The notes: a model not told the origin generated them from the sequence alone. 64,000 nucleotides of DNA from Rugamonas apoptosis (GCF_014042355.1 NZ_JACEZU010000014.1:62001-126000), one strand, 5' to 3'; positions 29,959 through 41,238 are shown, counted from the stretch's first letter. Made by a program: numbers and translations.

Positions 29959-31155
29959 ATGGCCGACAAAAGCTATCTGGACTGGCCATTCCTGGCGCCC
30001 CAGCACGCCGAGCTGGAACGGGCGCTGGACGCCTGGGCCGCCGCCAATATCGTGGACGGCCACCATGCCGACGTGGACGCGGCTTGCCGCAAGCTCGTCG
30101 GGCAACTGGGCGCGGCCGGCTGGCTGCGCCACGCCGTGGGCGGCACGCAGTGGGGTGGCCATGGCGAGGCTATCGACACCCGCGCCCTGTGCCTGATCCG
30201 CGAGACGCTGGCGCGCCACAGCGGCCTGGCCGATTTCGCGTTCGCCATGCAAGGCCTGGGCTCGGGCGCCATTTCCCTGTTCGGCAGCGCCGCACAGCGC
30301 GCCGCGTATTTGCCGGCGGTGGCCAGCGGCGCGGCCATCGCCGCCTTCGCGCTATCGGAGCCGCAGGCCGGCTCCGACGTCGCGGCCCTCGCTTGCGCGG
30401 CCGTGCGCGACGGCGACCATTATGTGCTGGACGGCGAAAAGACGTGGATCTCCAACGGCGGCATCGCCGACTTTTATGTGGTGTTCGCACGCACCGGCGA
30501 GCAGCCCGGCGCGCGCGGCATCAGCGCCTTCATCGTGGACGCGGATACGCCGGGACTCGAGATCGCGGAGCGCATCAACGTGATCGCGCCCCATCCGCTG
30601 GCGCGGCTGCGTTTCGCCGGCTGCCGGGTGGCGGCCAGCCAGCGCATCGGCGAGACGGGGCAGGGTTTCAAGGTGGCGATGGCCACGCTGGATGTGTTCC
30701 GCACCTCGGTGGCGGCGGCCGCGCTGGGTTTCGCGCGGCGCGCGCTGGATGAGGCCCTGGCCCGCGCCACCGGGCGCCAGATGTTCGGCCAGGCGCTGGC
30801 CGACTTCCAGCTCACCCAGGCCCGGTTGGCCCAGATGGCGACCGGCATCGACGCGGCCGCGCTGTTGACCTATCGGGCCGCGTGGCAGCGCGACCAGGGC
30901 CGCAACGTGACGAAGGAGGCGGCCATGGCCAAGCTGACGGCCACCGAGACGGCGCAGCAGGTGATCGATGGCGCCGTGCAGCTGTTCGGCGGGCTGGGCG
31001 TGGTCAGCGAGCAGCCCGTCGAGCGGCTGTACCGGGAAATCCGCGCGCTGCGCATCTACGAGGGGGCGACGGAAGTGCAGCAGCTGATCATCGCGCGCGA
31101 ATTGCTGAAAGCCGCGCCGGCCGCACGTCAACATGAGGAAAAAGAAAAGAAATGA
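29959..31155 (+). CDS. Acyl-CoA dehydrogenase family protein
   Basis: A 398-residue flavoenzyme that introduces a double bond into an acyl-CoA. Visible are the FAD/acyl-binding [17 protein letters not shown] and the second signature [39 protein letters not shown] and [19 protein letters not shown] lie at the C-terminus. ATG 29959 starts 2 bases after the hydratase stop. In this operon it most likely oxidises an alicyclic or chain CoA intermediate of the aromatic pathway. Its stop overlaps the RidA start (ATGA). Confidence 0.92.
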   Translation: MADKSYLDWPFLAPQHAELERALDAWAAANIVDGHHADVDAACRKLVGQLGAAGWLRHAVGGTQWGGHGEAIDTRALCLIRETLARHSGLADFAFAMQGLGSGAISLFGSAAQRAAYLPAVASGAAIAAFALSEPQAGSDVAALACAAVRDGDHYVLDGEKTWISNGGIADFYVVFARTGEQPGARGISAFIVDADTPGLEIAERINVIAPHPLARLRFAGCRVAASQRIGETGQGFKVAMATLDVFRTSVAAAALGFARRALDEALARATGRQMFGQALADFQLTQARLAQMATGIDAAALLTYRAAWQRDQGRNVTKEAAMAKLTATETAQQVIDGAVQLFGGLGVVSEQPVERLYREIRALRIYEGATEVQQLIIARELLKAAPAARQHEEKEKK

Positions 31156-31574
31156 GTGAGCAAATGAAAATCCTGCAACCACCGGGCTGGCCGCGCCCGC
31201 GCGGTTATGCCAACGGGGTGGCCGCGCGCGGCACCACCGTGTATGTCAGCGGCATGATCGGCTGGGACAGCCAGGGCCAGTTCCATACGGACGACTTCGC
31301 GGGCCAGACCCGCCAGGCGCTGCAGAACATCGTCGCCGTGCTGGCCGAGGCCGGCGCCCGGCCCGAGCACATCGTGCGCATGACCTGGTATGTGCTCGAC
31401 AAGCGGGAATATGTGGCGGCCTGGCCGGACATCGGCCGGGCCTACCGCGACATTATCGGCGCCCATTACCCGGCCATGACGGCGGTGCAGGTGGCGGGCC
31501 TGATCGAAGACCGGGCCCGGGTGGAAATCGAAGTGACGGCCGTGGTGCCCGGGCCTTACAGCGCGGGTGAATAA
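31152..31574 (+). CDS. RidA family protein
   Basis: A 140-residue small trimeric enamine/imine deaminase-type protein. Signatures are [32 protein letters not shown] and the C-terminal [20 protein letters not shown] with a conserved arginine before the E-I-E strand. RidA proteins hydrolyse reactive enamines to ketones and ammonia. Placement at the end of a 2-aminobenzoyl-CoA cluster suggests it removes the amino group from the enamine product of the monooxygenase/reductase; this is inference. Its last 19 bases overlap the 3' end of the convergent transferase gene. Confidence 0.88.
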   Translation: MSEQMKILQPPGWPRPRGYANGVAARGTTVYVSGMIGWDSQGQFHTDDFAGQTRQALQNIVAVLAEAGARPEHIVRMTWYVLDKREYVAAWPDIGRAYRDIIGAHYPAMTAVQVAGLIEDRARVEIEVTAVVPGPYSAGE

Positions 31575-33166
31575 TCCTGGAACCGTAGCGGCCCACTTTT
31601 CGGGCTGGGGAACGGCAGGAACGGATGGGGCAGCAGCCAGTGCTCGCTGACTCTTTGTGCCAACGAGTAATAGTAGCGCTGCTCGATCACGTGCGCGTCG
31701 TACCCCATGGCGATGACCAGGGTGGGGAACAGTTGCAGTGAGGAGTAACCTTGGCCGGGGGGAATCTGCCCTTGCGCGGAGCCGCTGATCTGGCGCGCGT
31801 ACGTGCTGTCGCCGATCAACCATAGCGGAACCTCCAGTTCCTGCAGCGACGGCTCGGCGTTGCAATGCGACGATTTGGCGGGGTCGAACTGCTGCCCATG
31901 GTCCGAGGTATAGATGACAAATACCTGGTGCAGGTCGATATCGGCCAGCATCGTGTCGAAGAAGGCGCGATTGGCGTAGGTCACCGCTTCGCGGTAACGT
32001 TGGTGGCGGTCAAACTTTGCCGTGGCCTCGCTGGCGGGGTAGTTGGACTCGTAGGGGAAATGTGCGCCGCGTTTGACGACATACATAAAGGAGCGGCCAG
32101 GCGCCCGTAATTCAGCATTGAGCCGCTTGGCCAGTTCACGATCCGATTCGTGGCCGGCATCGATCGCCGCGTAATCATCGACCAGGTTGCGTTCACCCAG
32201 GGACATGAAGTTTTGCGGTGGTCCGCTGGTCTGGGCATCGAACAGATGGGTTCTATAACCGGCCGCCCTGGCATAGCCAAACAAGCCAGGATTGGCGCGG
32301 GGATCGGCCTTGATATCGCCCTGGACGCGCGGGTTCGCGCCCCAGCGGATCAACGCATTGGAACCCGAACTGCAGGGCACGGTCGTGCGCGCGGCAGGCA
32401 ATTCCGTCGCGCCATGGCGCCGCATGTCCGCCCCGAACGCGTCCCGGAACACATCCGGGCGCACGCTTTCATCGACGATCATCACCACTTTCATGGCACC
32501 AGCGTTTACCTGTCGCTCGGTCACGGCACCTGGCGAGGGAATGCTGCGATTCAGGTAGTCATTCACATAGATAGGCAGGTTCGATTCCCATGGCATCGGA
32601 TTCGGGCCGAAACGGGACAGCGCGACGATCGATAGGCCAAACATGACGGGAACGGAGATTTCCGCACGGCGCCACAGATTGGCCGATGCGCGCGCGCGCA
32701 GCACCGGCCGGCCGAACCAGCGCGCGGCCAGCAGCAGACCCAGAACCAGCAGCGCCATCAACGCGCCGCGCAGGAAACTGGCGCGGAATTCGACGATGGC
32801 GGCGAACAGGAAGGCCGACTCCGAGGCTAACCATTCGAACGTTTCCGTCGTCAGGGATGTACCGGTGATGAGTTTAAATGTGACGTTGGTGAGATAACTC
32901 GTCAGCACCAGGCTGAGAAAGGTAACGAAGACCAGGCGGCGCATGGTCAGGCAAGCGAGATAAATGATGCCTGCGGTGATGCCCAGCAAGGCCACGCGCA
33001 GCAGCGAACTGCGATAGGCGTGCGTCGACATGAACATGGTGATCGCATTGATCTGCAGGTAATTGATCATGGCAATCGCGGCCAGCGCGCACAGCGCCGA
33101 CAGGGCCAGACGTTGCCCCGCGCTGAGATTGGATAATTGGCCGAACGGCCATGGGCGTTTAGACAT
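31556..33166 (-). CDS. Phosphoethanolamine transferase-like sulfatase-fold membrane protein
   Basis: A 536-residue inner-membrane protein. The N-terminal half has about five membrane helices (for example MINYLQINAITMF and ALMALLVLGLLLAARWFG). The periplasmic C-terminal half is an alkaline-phosphatase-fold transferase: VVMIVDESVRPDVF holds a metal-binding pair, the nucleophile threonine is probably in ARTTVPCSSGSNAL, and YTSDHGQQFD supplies the second metal site. This places it with EptA/CptA-like enzymes that add phosphoethanolamine to lipid A or core sugars. ATG 33166 (MSKRPWPFG) is chosen; the frame to 33247 has no support. It is convergent with and overlaps the RidA gene. Confidence 0.85.
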   Translation of the reverse strand: MSKRPWPFGQLSNLSAGQRLALSALCALAAIAMINYLQINAITMFMSTHAYRSSLLRVALLGITAGIIYLACLTMRRLVFVTFLSLVLTSYLTNVTFKLITGTSLTTETFEWLASESAFLFAAIVEFRASFLRGALMALLVLGLLLAARWFGRPVLRARASANLWRRAEISVPVMFGLSIVALSRFGPNPMPWESNLPIYVNDYLNRSIPSPGAVTERQVNAGAMKVVMIVDESVRPDVFRDAFGADMRRHGATELPAARTTVPCSSGSNALIRWGANPRVQGDIKADPRANPGLFGYARAAGYRTHLFDAQTSGPPQNFMSLGERNLVDDYAAIDAGHESDRELAKRLNAELRAPGRSFMYVVKRGAHFPYESNYPASEATAKFDRHQRYREAVTYANRAFFDTMLADIDLHQVFVIYTSDHGQQFDPAKSSHCNAEPSLQELEVPLWLIGDSTYARQISGSAQGQIPPGQGYSSLQLFPTLVIAMGYDAHVIEQRYYYSLAQRVSEHWLLPHPFLPFPSPKSGPLRFQDYSPAL

Positions 33167-33483
33167 GTTCTCTGTGTGGACGTTAATTATAGGTCGGTTT
33201 GCATCCAATCCTGGCGCGCATGGAATGGTTACACGGTGGCACGGCAAGGCGGGTGCTGATGCTTGGTCCCAGGAGCGGTTGGCATACTTGGATTGCTGAT
33301 TATAACATTAAGTTGCATAATTAACAAAACATCCCATCGCCATGCTGCTGGCTCGCCCGGCCGATGGCGGCGGTGTCGCACGGGACGATGGAACAGGCAT
33401 TCTTTGTGATTATTTTTGAAAATATTTTTAGCAATATGCTATATTTTACAATGTGGCGCTAATTGTTTATTGAAGGGTAAGAA
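33167..33483 (+). promoter_or_regulatory. AT-rich intergenic region with promoter for the PEP-CTERM gene
   Basis: The 317-bp divergent gap is unusually AT-rich at 33296-33480. TTGAAA (33416-33421) and TATATT (33440-33445) are spaced 18 bp and precede the PEP-CTERM gene by about 40 bases. The right part also has AAGGGT before the ATG. No other structure was seen. Confidence 0.5.
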
Positions 33484-34203
33484 ATGAAAACACGTTTTCG
33501 TAACATCGCGGTACTGCTGCTTACTATGCTGCTGGACGCCCACGCGTCGGCCGCAACCTCACTGTTGAGCACGGAAAATGAACACCAATTGGCCGCATGG
33601 CTGGGGCGGGGATCGATTGCGTTTAATAACATCTATACCAAGGCGCTTGGCGATACGGCGCTGGATTTTCACCGCGCCGTGGACGGCAAGGGGGCCACGT
33701 TCTCCGTCATGGAGGCGAGCAATGGCTCCGGGCAAACCTGGCTGATCGGTGGCTACAATCCGCAGAGCTGGCAGTCCACCGGCGGTTACAACATGACCTA
33801 TGATAACGCTGCGCGCACGTCGTTCCTGTTTAATTTGACGCGCTCTGAAATTCACCGGCAGACCCCGCAAAGCCCTATCTATGACACCGTTGGGGCTTAT
33901 CAAGCCTATAACGGCGCCAATATGGGCCCGACCTTCGGCATCGGCCGTGACTTGTTCGTGCCGTACAACCTGACCACGAACGGCGTGTCGCTGTTGTACT
34001 CCTATATCGATCCGGCGGTCGGCAACTTCTATACCAGCATTCTGGATGGTGGCCCCTATACCGGCCCCAATGTGACCTTCGGCGCCATTCAAGTATTTAC
34101 CATCTCCGCCGTGCCGGAGCCGGCCAGTGCCCTGATGCTGGTGGCGGGATTGGGCCTGATGGCGGCGGTGCGCCGGCGCCAGGCGCGCGCGCCCGGGATG
34201 TGA
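33484..34203 (+). CDS. PEP-CTERM sorting domain protein with TLDc-like domain
   Basis: A 239-residue secreted protein. The signal peptide is about residues 1-24 (NIAVLLLTMLLDAHASA). The middle contains RGSIAFNNIYTKALGDTALD, FHRAVDGKGATFSVMEASN and IGGYNPQSWQSTGGYN, which resemble the TLDc fold. The C-terminus has VPEP (residues 210-213), a hydrophobic segment ASALMLVAGLGLMAAV and an RRR cluster, the classical PEP-CTERM tripartite signal recognised by exosortases. XrtB, encoded about 11 kb downstream, is the likely processing enzyme. Composition is less GC-rich than its neighbours. Confidence 0.92.
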   Translation: MKTRFRNIAVLLLTMLLDAHASAATSLLSTENEHQLAAWLGRGSIAFNNIYTKALGDTALDFHRAVDGKGATFSVMEASNGSGQTWLIGGYNPQSWQSTGGYNMTYDNAARTSFLFNLTRSEIHRQTPQSPIYDTVGAYQAYNGANMGPTFGIGRDLFVPYNLTTNGVSLLYSYIDPAVGNFYTSILDGGPYTGPNVTFGAIQVFTISAVPEPASALMLVAGLGLMAAVRRRQARAPGM

Positions 34204-34217
34204 GGCGGCGCCGGCCG

Positions 34218-35360
34218 CTAGTCGGCCAGCAGCGCCGTATAGACGCCCAGTTCCTGGCGGATCCAGGCATCGATGCTGTAAGTGGCGACGACGTGTTGGC
34301 GTGCGCGGGCGGCCTGCGCGCGGTAGCGGCCATAGTCCTCTTGCAGCGCCAGCACGCAGCGCACGAAATCGGCCGTGTCGCCGGCGCGGAAATAGGTGCC
34401 GTGCAGCTCGGGTGTGGCCACTTGCCGGTGACCTTCGATGTCCGACAGGATCACGGGCACTTCGCAGGCCATGGCCTCGATGACGGCCGCCGGGCAACCT
34501 TCGTTGTGGGATGCCTGCACGTAGACGTCGATGTCGTCGTTGAGCGCGGCCGGGATGTCGCTCACGGCGCCGGCAAAGTGCACATAGTCCGCCACCCCTT
34601 CGGCCACGGCCAACGCTTCGAGCGGCTGGCGTAGCTGGCCATCGCCGATCAGGGTCAGCTCAATATTACGCACCTGGTGTTCGCGCACCAGCAGGCCCAT
34701 GCCCCGTATCATCAGTTCGATGTTCTTGACGGGATTGAGGCGGCCCACGAAGCCCAGCCGCAGGCGTGCGCCTTGCTGGTGCCGGTGCGGGCGCAGGCGC
34801 TGGAACCGTTCCACGTCGGTGGCGTTGGGAATGACGACGATGCGCTGGCGCGCCACGCCGTACTGCACCAGCATGTCGCCGATATGCTCTCCCACGCAGA
34901 TCACTTTCTCCATGCGCGCCAGATCAAGCACCCATTTGCGCTGCTTCAAGCGGTCCAGGTAGCGCCGCGTGCCGCGCGGCACGGGCGTGCTGCCTATCGT
35001 GCGCAGGAACTTAACGTTGGGGAACAATCGCGCCAGCTGGTTGATGACCCGCGCGCCCGGGTCGAAATACAGGTGCACGATGTCGAAATGGCCGGCCGCG
35101 ATCAGGCGGCGCGCCGCCCGGGCATACGCCCACACCGTCCACGGCCGTTGCAAGGAGCAATTGGCCGGCAGGTCGAAATGCAGTTTGACGTCCGGCGCAT
35201 ACGCTTGCGCCGCCTGGGCCGCGGCCGCCGTGCGGATGCCGTCGAAGGCGATTTCCACCGTGTGCCCGAGTTGCTGCAATCGGGACGCTTGCGACAGCAT
35301 CATGCGTTCCAGCGTACTGAAATTATTGATGGGGTAACCCATGAACCGCAATATGCGCAT
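34218..35360 (-). CDS. Glycosyltransferase family 4 (group 1) protein
   Basis: A 380-residue GT-B enzyme, starting MRILRFMGYPINNFST with GGAG upstream. The C-terminal nucleotide-sugar domain shows RLGFVGRLNPVKNIELMIRG, LIGDGQLRQPLEA and HNEGCPAAVIEAMACEVPVI, with the donor-binding glutamates. Donor and acceptor are unknown. It is transcribed in the same direction as the adjacent tRNA-Arg, whose 3' end is 57 bp upstream, and converges with the PEP-CTERM gene with a 14-bp gap. It may contribute to surface polysaccharide outside the main EPS operon. Confidence 0.88.
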   Translation of the reverse strand: MRILRFMGYPINNFSTLERMMLSQASRLQQLGHTVEIAFDGIRTAAAAQAAQAYAPDVKLHFDLPANCSLQRPWTVWAYARAARRLIAAGHFDIVHLYFDPGARVINQLARLFPNVKFLRTIGSTPVPRGTRRYLDRLKQRKWVLDLARMEKVICVGEHIGDMLVQYGVARQRIVVIPNATDVERFQRLRPHRHQQGARLRLGFVGRLNPVKNIELMIRGMGLLVREHQVRNIELTLIGDGQLRQPLEALAVAEGVADYVHFAGAVSDIPAALNDDIDVYVQASHNEGCPAAVIEAMACEVPVILSDIEGHRQVATPELHGTYFRAGDTADFVRCVLALQEDYGRYRAQAARARQHVVATYSIDAWIRQELGVYTALLAD

Positions 35361-35416
35361 AGTGCTCCGAATCGTATCGGCCCGTCGCCGCCGGTGGGCG
35401 ACAGCCAGCAATCTAG

Positions 35417-35491
35417 TGGTCCCCCCGACAAGAATCGAACTTGTATCCCACGCTTAGGAGGCATGTGCACTATCCATTGTGCTACGGGGAG
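35417..35491 (-). tRNA. tRNA-Arg(CCT)
   Basis: Read on the minus strand, acceptor arm CTCCCCG pairs with CGGGGGG including one U-G pair. The D arm is GCAC/GTGC. The anticodon stem CATGC/GCGTG encloses loop CTCCTAA with anticodon CCT, and the T arm is ACAAG/CTTGT with TTCGATT. A discriminator A and encoded CCA follow. It decodes AGG. Confidence 0.95.
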
Positions 35492-35733
35492 GCGTCTGCG
35501 CCGGCAAGCGCCAGGCACGCCGTGCGATCCAGGCTGGGCGGACGCCCACGGTCGCGACGGTTGTTGCAACGACCGCAAGACTACACGTGTCGCGCAAGGA
35601 TTGCAATTATAGCCGACAGTTAGCCAAGTTATGGCCGCGCACGCGCCAGTGTCGGTACAATGCGTGCTTCATTCATCCATTCCGCGGTCGCGCGCGCCTG
35701 ATCGGCGCCTGCCCGCACACCTTCTCATTCATT

Positions 35734-37647
<1,914 letters not shown>

Positions 37648-37704
37648 CATGGTGCCGCGCTGGCTCGTCAGGACATGCGAAATGTTGTAACATAGTCATT
37701 TCGT

Positions 37705-37730
37705 GGCCGCCCGCTGGCGGCCTTTTTTTT
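37705..37730 (+). terminator. Intrinsic terminator after uup
   Basis: GGCCGCC (37705-37711) pairs with GGCGGCC (37716-37722) across CGCT, followed by eight T. Confidence 0.9.
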
Positions 37731-37799
37731 AGCCCGGAAAACGTATGCCCACACCCAGTCATTATTCGCCGCCGGCCGGCCCCTTGCGCCGGGGGCGCC

Positions 37800-38462
37800 A
37801 TGCTTGAGCGCCAGGCCTGGCCCCGCGTGCTGCCGTTCGTTGCCTACCTGGCCTTCATTTTCATCGCCGACCTGCTGACCCGCCAGGGCGTGGATGCGGC
37901 GTCGTTGCGCTGGCTGTATCCGGTCAAGATTGCCATCGTGCTGGGGCTGCTGCTGGCTTACTGGCGGCGCTACGAAGAATTGCGGCCGGCCCGGCTGGAC
38001 TGGCGCGCGGCCGTGACGGCCGTGGCGGCCGGGGTGCTGGTGCTGGTGTTGTGGATTAACCTCAACGCGGGCTGGATGACGCTGGGCGAGGGCGCAGGAT
38101 TTGATCCGATGACCAACGGCAAGATAGACTGGCTGCTGGTGACGGTGCGTATCGCGGGCGCGGCGCTGGTGGTGCCCGTGATGGAGGAACTGTTCTGGCG
38201 TTCCTACCTGATGCGCTGGATCGTCGCGCCCCGGTTCCAGCAAGTGGCTCCCGCACAGTTGGGATTACGGTCTTTTGTTGTCACAGTGGTATTATTCGGC
38301 GTCGAACATAATCTGTGGTTGGCCGGCATGGTCGCCGGCGCCGTGTACGGCCTGCTGTACATGCGCAGCGGCAGTTTGTGGTCGCCCATCCTGGCCCATG
38401 GCGTGACCAACGGCTTGCTGGGGGGCTGGATAATTTCTACGGCTCACTGGACTTACTGGTAA
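37800..38462 (+). CDS. CAAX-protease-related membrane protein of exosortase loci (CPBP family)
   Basis: A 220-residue membrane protein with about six hydrophobic segments. The CPBP metalloprotease motifs are present: PVMEELFWRSYLMRW (EE-x3-R), FGVEHNLWLAGMVAGAVYG (second motif histidine) and LAHGVTNGLLG. A subgroup of this family accompanies exosortase/PEP-CTERM EPS loci, which agrees with epsL beginning 42 bp downstream. Function within the locus is not established; protease activity is inferred from motifs. ATG 37800 is the sensible start. Confidence 0.88.
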   Translation: MLERQAWPRVLPFVAYLAFIFIADLLTRQGVDAASLRWLYPVKIAIVLGLLLAYWRRYEELRPARLDWRAAVTAVAAGVLVLVLWINLNAGWMTLGEGAGFDPMTNGKIDWLLVTVRIAGAALVVPVMEELFWRSYLMRWIVAPRFQQVAPAQLGLRSFVVTVVLFGVEHNLWLAGMVAGAVYGLLYMRSGSLWSPILAHGVTNGLLGGWIISTAHWTYW

Positions 38463-38504
38463 TATTGATAAATAGCAGTTTGATATTTCACAAAGAAGAC
38501 GCCC

Positions 38505-39731
38505 ATGCCTAGTTCATCGCTCCGCTCCCGCTCCCGTTCCTCCCTCGTCGTCGCGCCCGCCGTCGCCCTGATGGGCGCGGCGCTGGCCGGGCAGGCCCAG
38601 GCCGCCCTCAGCGACACCATCCATCCGTTTGTCTCCGTGCTCTACAGCTACGAGGACAACCTGCTGCGTTTGCCTGACGGCGTGCCCGGCCCGGCCGGCG
38701 GCCGTTCCGATTCGCTCACCCAGGTGCAGGCCGGCCTGTTGTTCGAGCGCCCCATCGGCCGCCAGCGTCTGACGGGCCAGGCCAAGGTGTCGCGCGTGGC
38801 GTTCGACCATTACGACCAGCTCAACTACAACGGCAAGGATTTCTCCGTCGATTGGGAGTGGTATCTGGCACGCGACTTTTCCGGTCACATCGGCGCCAGC
38901 TATGGGCAGGTGCTGACGCCGTTTACGGATTATCACAGCGGTGAGCGCAACCTGCGCACCACGCGCCGTGAATACGCGGACGGCAACTGGCGCTTCCATC
39001 CCAGCTGGCAAGTGCATGCCGGTGTGTCCACCACCCGCTACGCCTATGATCTGGCGAGCCAGCGCTACATCGACCGCACCGACGATATGAGCGAGGTGGG
39101 CGTCGATTACCTGGCCTCCAGCGGCAGCCGCTTCGGCGTGCTGGCGCGCCACCTGAAGGGTAAGTACCCCAACAAGCCGGTGGTGGCCGGTCAACAGATC
39201 GACTATGACTACCAGCAGGATGAACTGAAGGCCAATATTTTCTGGCTGGCCAGCGGCGTGACCCAGGTGCAGGTGCTGGCCGGCTGGGCCCGGCGCGATT
39301 ACAGCTTCTTCACCGATCACAATTCGACCGGCTTGAACGGCCGCGTCACCGGCTACTGGCTGCCGTTGGGCAAGGTTAAATTCAACGCCAGCGTGTGGCG
39401 CGAATATGCGGCCGTGGAAAGTACCTTTGTCACCAGCAGCCTGAACAAGGGCGTCAGCGTGGGCGCGAGCTGGGATATCAGCGCCAAGCTCAAGGCCGAC
39501 GCCACCTTGCGTCACGAGCAGCGCGGTTTCAGCACCGTCAGCGCCGTCGTGATCCCCGGTTCGCCCACCGACACCGGCAATTTCGCCTCGCTGGGCCTGA
39601 CTTACGTCCCGTTGAACTATGTGCAGTTGACGGTGAGCGCGTTCCGCGATCAACGCTCCGGCAGCGCCTACCTGGGCACCGGCAGCTACACGGCCAACGG
39701 TATCTCGTTTGGCGCGACGGGGCAGTTCTAA
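38505..39731 (+). CDS. epsL: EPS-associated outer-membrane beta-barrel protein EpsL
   Basis: A 408-residue predicted outer-membrane protein: the signal peptide is about residues 1-34, ending AQAAL. Many alternating amphipathic strands rich in Tyr/Trp/Arg follow (HPFVSVLYSYEDNLLRL, VDWEWYLARDFSGHIGASYG) and the protein ends in an aromatic residue (FGATGQF), as in beta-barrels. This matches the XrtB-associated EpsL family. It is thought to aid EPS passage through the outer membrane along with EpsE. Start follows an AAAGAAG ribosome site. epsB begins 8 bases after the stop. Confidence 0.88.
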   Translation: MPSSSLRSRSRSSLVVAPAVALMGAALAGQAQAALSDTIHPFVSVLYSYEDNLLRLPDGVPGPAGGRSDSLTQVQAGLLFERPIGRQRLTGQAKVSRVAFDHYDQLNYNGKDFSVDWEWYLARDFSGHIGASYGQVLTPFTDYHSGERNLRTTRREYADGNWRFHPSWQVHAGVSTTRYAYDLASQRYIDRTDDMSEVGVDYLASSGSRFGVLARHLKGKYPNKPVVAGQQIDYDYQQDELKANIFWLASGVTQVQVLAGWARRDYSFFTDHNSTGLNGRVTGYWLPLGKVKFNASVWREYAAVESTFVTSSLNKGVSVGASWDISAKLKADATLRHEQRGFSTVSAVVIPGSPTDTGNFASLGLTYVPLNYVQLTVSAFRDQRSGSAYLGTGSYTANGISFGATGQF

Positions 39732-39739
39732 AGCAAGCT

Positions 39740-41122
39740 ATGACCGTAAACGATATACCCTTAATTTCCTTTTTTCAGCGCATCCTCGATCCACTCATCA
39801 TCATGGGTACCTTGTACCTGTTTTCGATGATTTATGCGGAGCCGTTCACCGGTTATTCACTGGTGCTGATGGTACTTGCGTTCTTTATTTCGTCGTCCGT
39901 ATACCAGCATGTGGATCCCTACCGCACCTGGCGCAGCGGGCGCATGCTGGCCTATTCGCGTGACATCGTGGTGGGCTGGGTGGTCACGGCCCTGATCCTG
40001 GTGTTCCTCGGTTCGATCAGCGGTCTGGCCTATCATTATGACCAGACGGTGGTGATGTCGTGGTTCGTGGCCACCCCGTTCGTGTTGTTGACCAGCCACC
40101 TGGCGGCCCGCGTGATCGGCTCGGACCCGGCCAAGGCCAGCGAGGTGCGCTCGGTGATCATCGTCGGCGCCAACGATGTGGGCTTGAAGTTCGCCCGTAC
40201 CATCGAGCGTCATCCCAACCTGTTCATGCGCGTGCATGGCTTCTTCGACGACCGCACGGAGGACCGCTGGCCGCACGCGATGCAGCACCCGATGCTGGGC
40301 CGCATGGCCGACATCGCCGCCTACGTGCGGGCCAACCACGTGAAGATGATCTTCATCAGCCAACCCATCTCGGCCCAGCCGCGCATCCGCAAGCTGCTCG
40401 ACGAACTGCAGGACACCACGGCCTCGGTCTATTTCCTGCCCGATATCTACGTGTTCGACCTGATGCAGGCCCGTTTCGACAACGTGGGCGGCATGCCCGT
40501 GATCGCCATTTGCGAAACGCCGTTCACGGGCTTTAACAGCATGATCAAGCGCGCCAGCGACATCGTGCTGGGGGTACTGATCCAGCTCGCGCTGTTGCCG
40601 GTGATGCTGGTGATCGCGCTGGCCGTCAAGTGCACCTCGCCCGGTCCCGTGATCTTCCGCCAGCGCCGCTACGGCTTGTACGGAGAAGAGATCATCGTCT
40701 ATAAATTCCGCTCGATGACGGTGGCCGAGGATGGCGCGCACGTGGTGCAAGCGACCAAGAACGACCAGCGGGTGACCCGGGTGGGCGCCTTCCTGCGCCG
40801 CAGTTCGCTCGATGAGTTGCCCCAGTTCATCAATGTCTTGCAGGGACGGATGAGCATCGTGGGGCCGCGGCCCCACGCCGTGGCCCATAATGAGCAGTAT
40901 CGCAAGCTGATCAAGGGGTATATGCTGCGACACAAGGCCAAGCCCGGCATCACGGGCTGGGCCCAGGTTAACGGGCTGCGCGGCGAAACCGAGACGCTCG
41001 ACAAGATGGAGGCGCGGATCCGCTATGACCTCGATTACCTGCGTAACTGGTCGCTGTGGCTCGATATCTGGATCATCCTGCGCACCGTGAAGGTGGTGAT
41101 GGGGCGGCAAAATGCCCATTGA
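39740..41122 (+). CDS. epsB: Undecaprenyl-phosphate hexose phosphotransferase (EPS initiation)
   Basis: A 460-residue polyprenyl glycosylphosphotransferase that starts the repeat unit by moving sugar-1-phosphate to undecaprenyl phosphate. Four N-terminal helices (about residues 10-115), a CoA-binding-like segment (SVIIVGANDVGLKFARTIER) and the C-terminal catalytic domain are visible, with KRASDIVLGVLIQL, YKFRSMTV, LRRSSLDELPQFINVLQG and PGITGWAQVNGLRGET. ATG 39740 is chosen; the upstream frame lies within epsL. The sugar is probably glucose or galactose. It is followed by a 235-bp gap with its own promoter. Confidence 0.92.
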   Translation: MTVNDIPLISFFQRILDPLIIMGTLYLFSMIYAEPFTGYSLVLMVLAFFISSSVYQHVDPYRTWRSGRMLAYSRDIVVGWVVTALILVFLGSISGLAYHYDQTVVMSWFVATPFVLLTSHLAARVIGSDPAKASEVRSVIIVGANDVGLKFARTIERHPNLFMRVHGFFDDRTEDRWPHAMQHPMLGRMADIAAYVRANHVKMIFISQPISAQPRIRKLLDELQDTTASVYFLPDIYVFDLMQARFDNVGGMPVIAICETPFTGFNSMIKRASDIVLGVLIQLALLPVMLVIALAVKCTSPGPVIFRQRRYGLYGEEIIVYKFRSMTVAEDGAHVVQATKNDQRVTRVGAFLRRSSLDELPQFINVLQGRMSIVGPRPHAVAHNEQYRKLIKGYMLRHKAKPGITGWAQVNGLRGETETLDKMEARIRYDLDYLRNWSLWLDIWIILRTVKVVMGRQNAH

Positions 41123-41209
41123 TACCGGCGCGGCGCGCACGCGATTGAAAATGTAGTTGCCTGATTCTTTTGTTAACGTTTATTCTTGCGAAAATTAAGT
41201 CGCGCCCCC

Positions 41210-41238
41210 TTAACTTGTTCGCCGACGTTATTTATAAT
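41210..41238 (+). promoter_or_regulatory. Candidate sigma-70 promoter for epsD-xrtB operon
   Basis: TTAACT (41210-41215) and TATAAT (41233-41238) are separated by 17 bp inside an AT-rich stretch between epsB and epsD. The -10 is a perfect consensus. Confidence 0.6.

Noticed and set aside
34218-35491. Genomic island integrated at tRNA-Arg
   Set aside because: No integrase, no duplicated tRNA 3' end and no clear boundary were seen.
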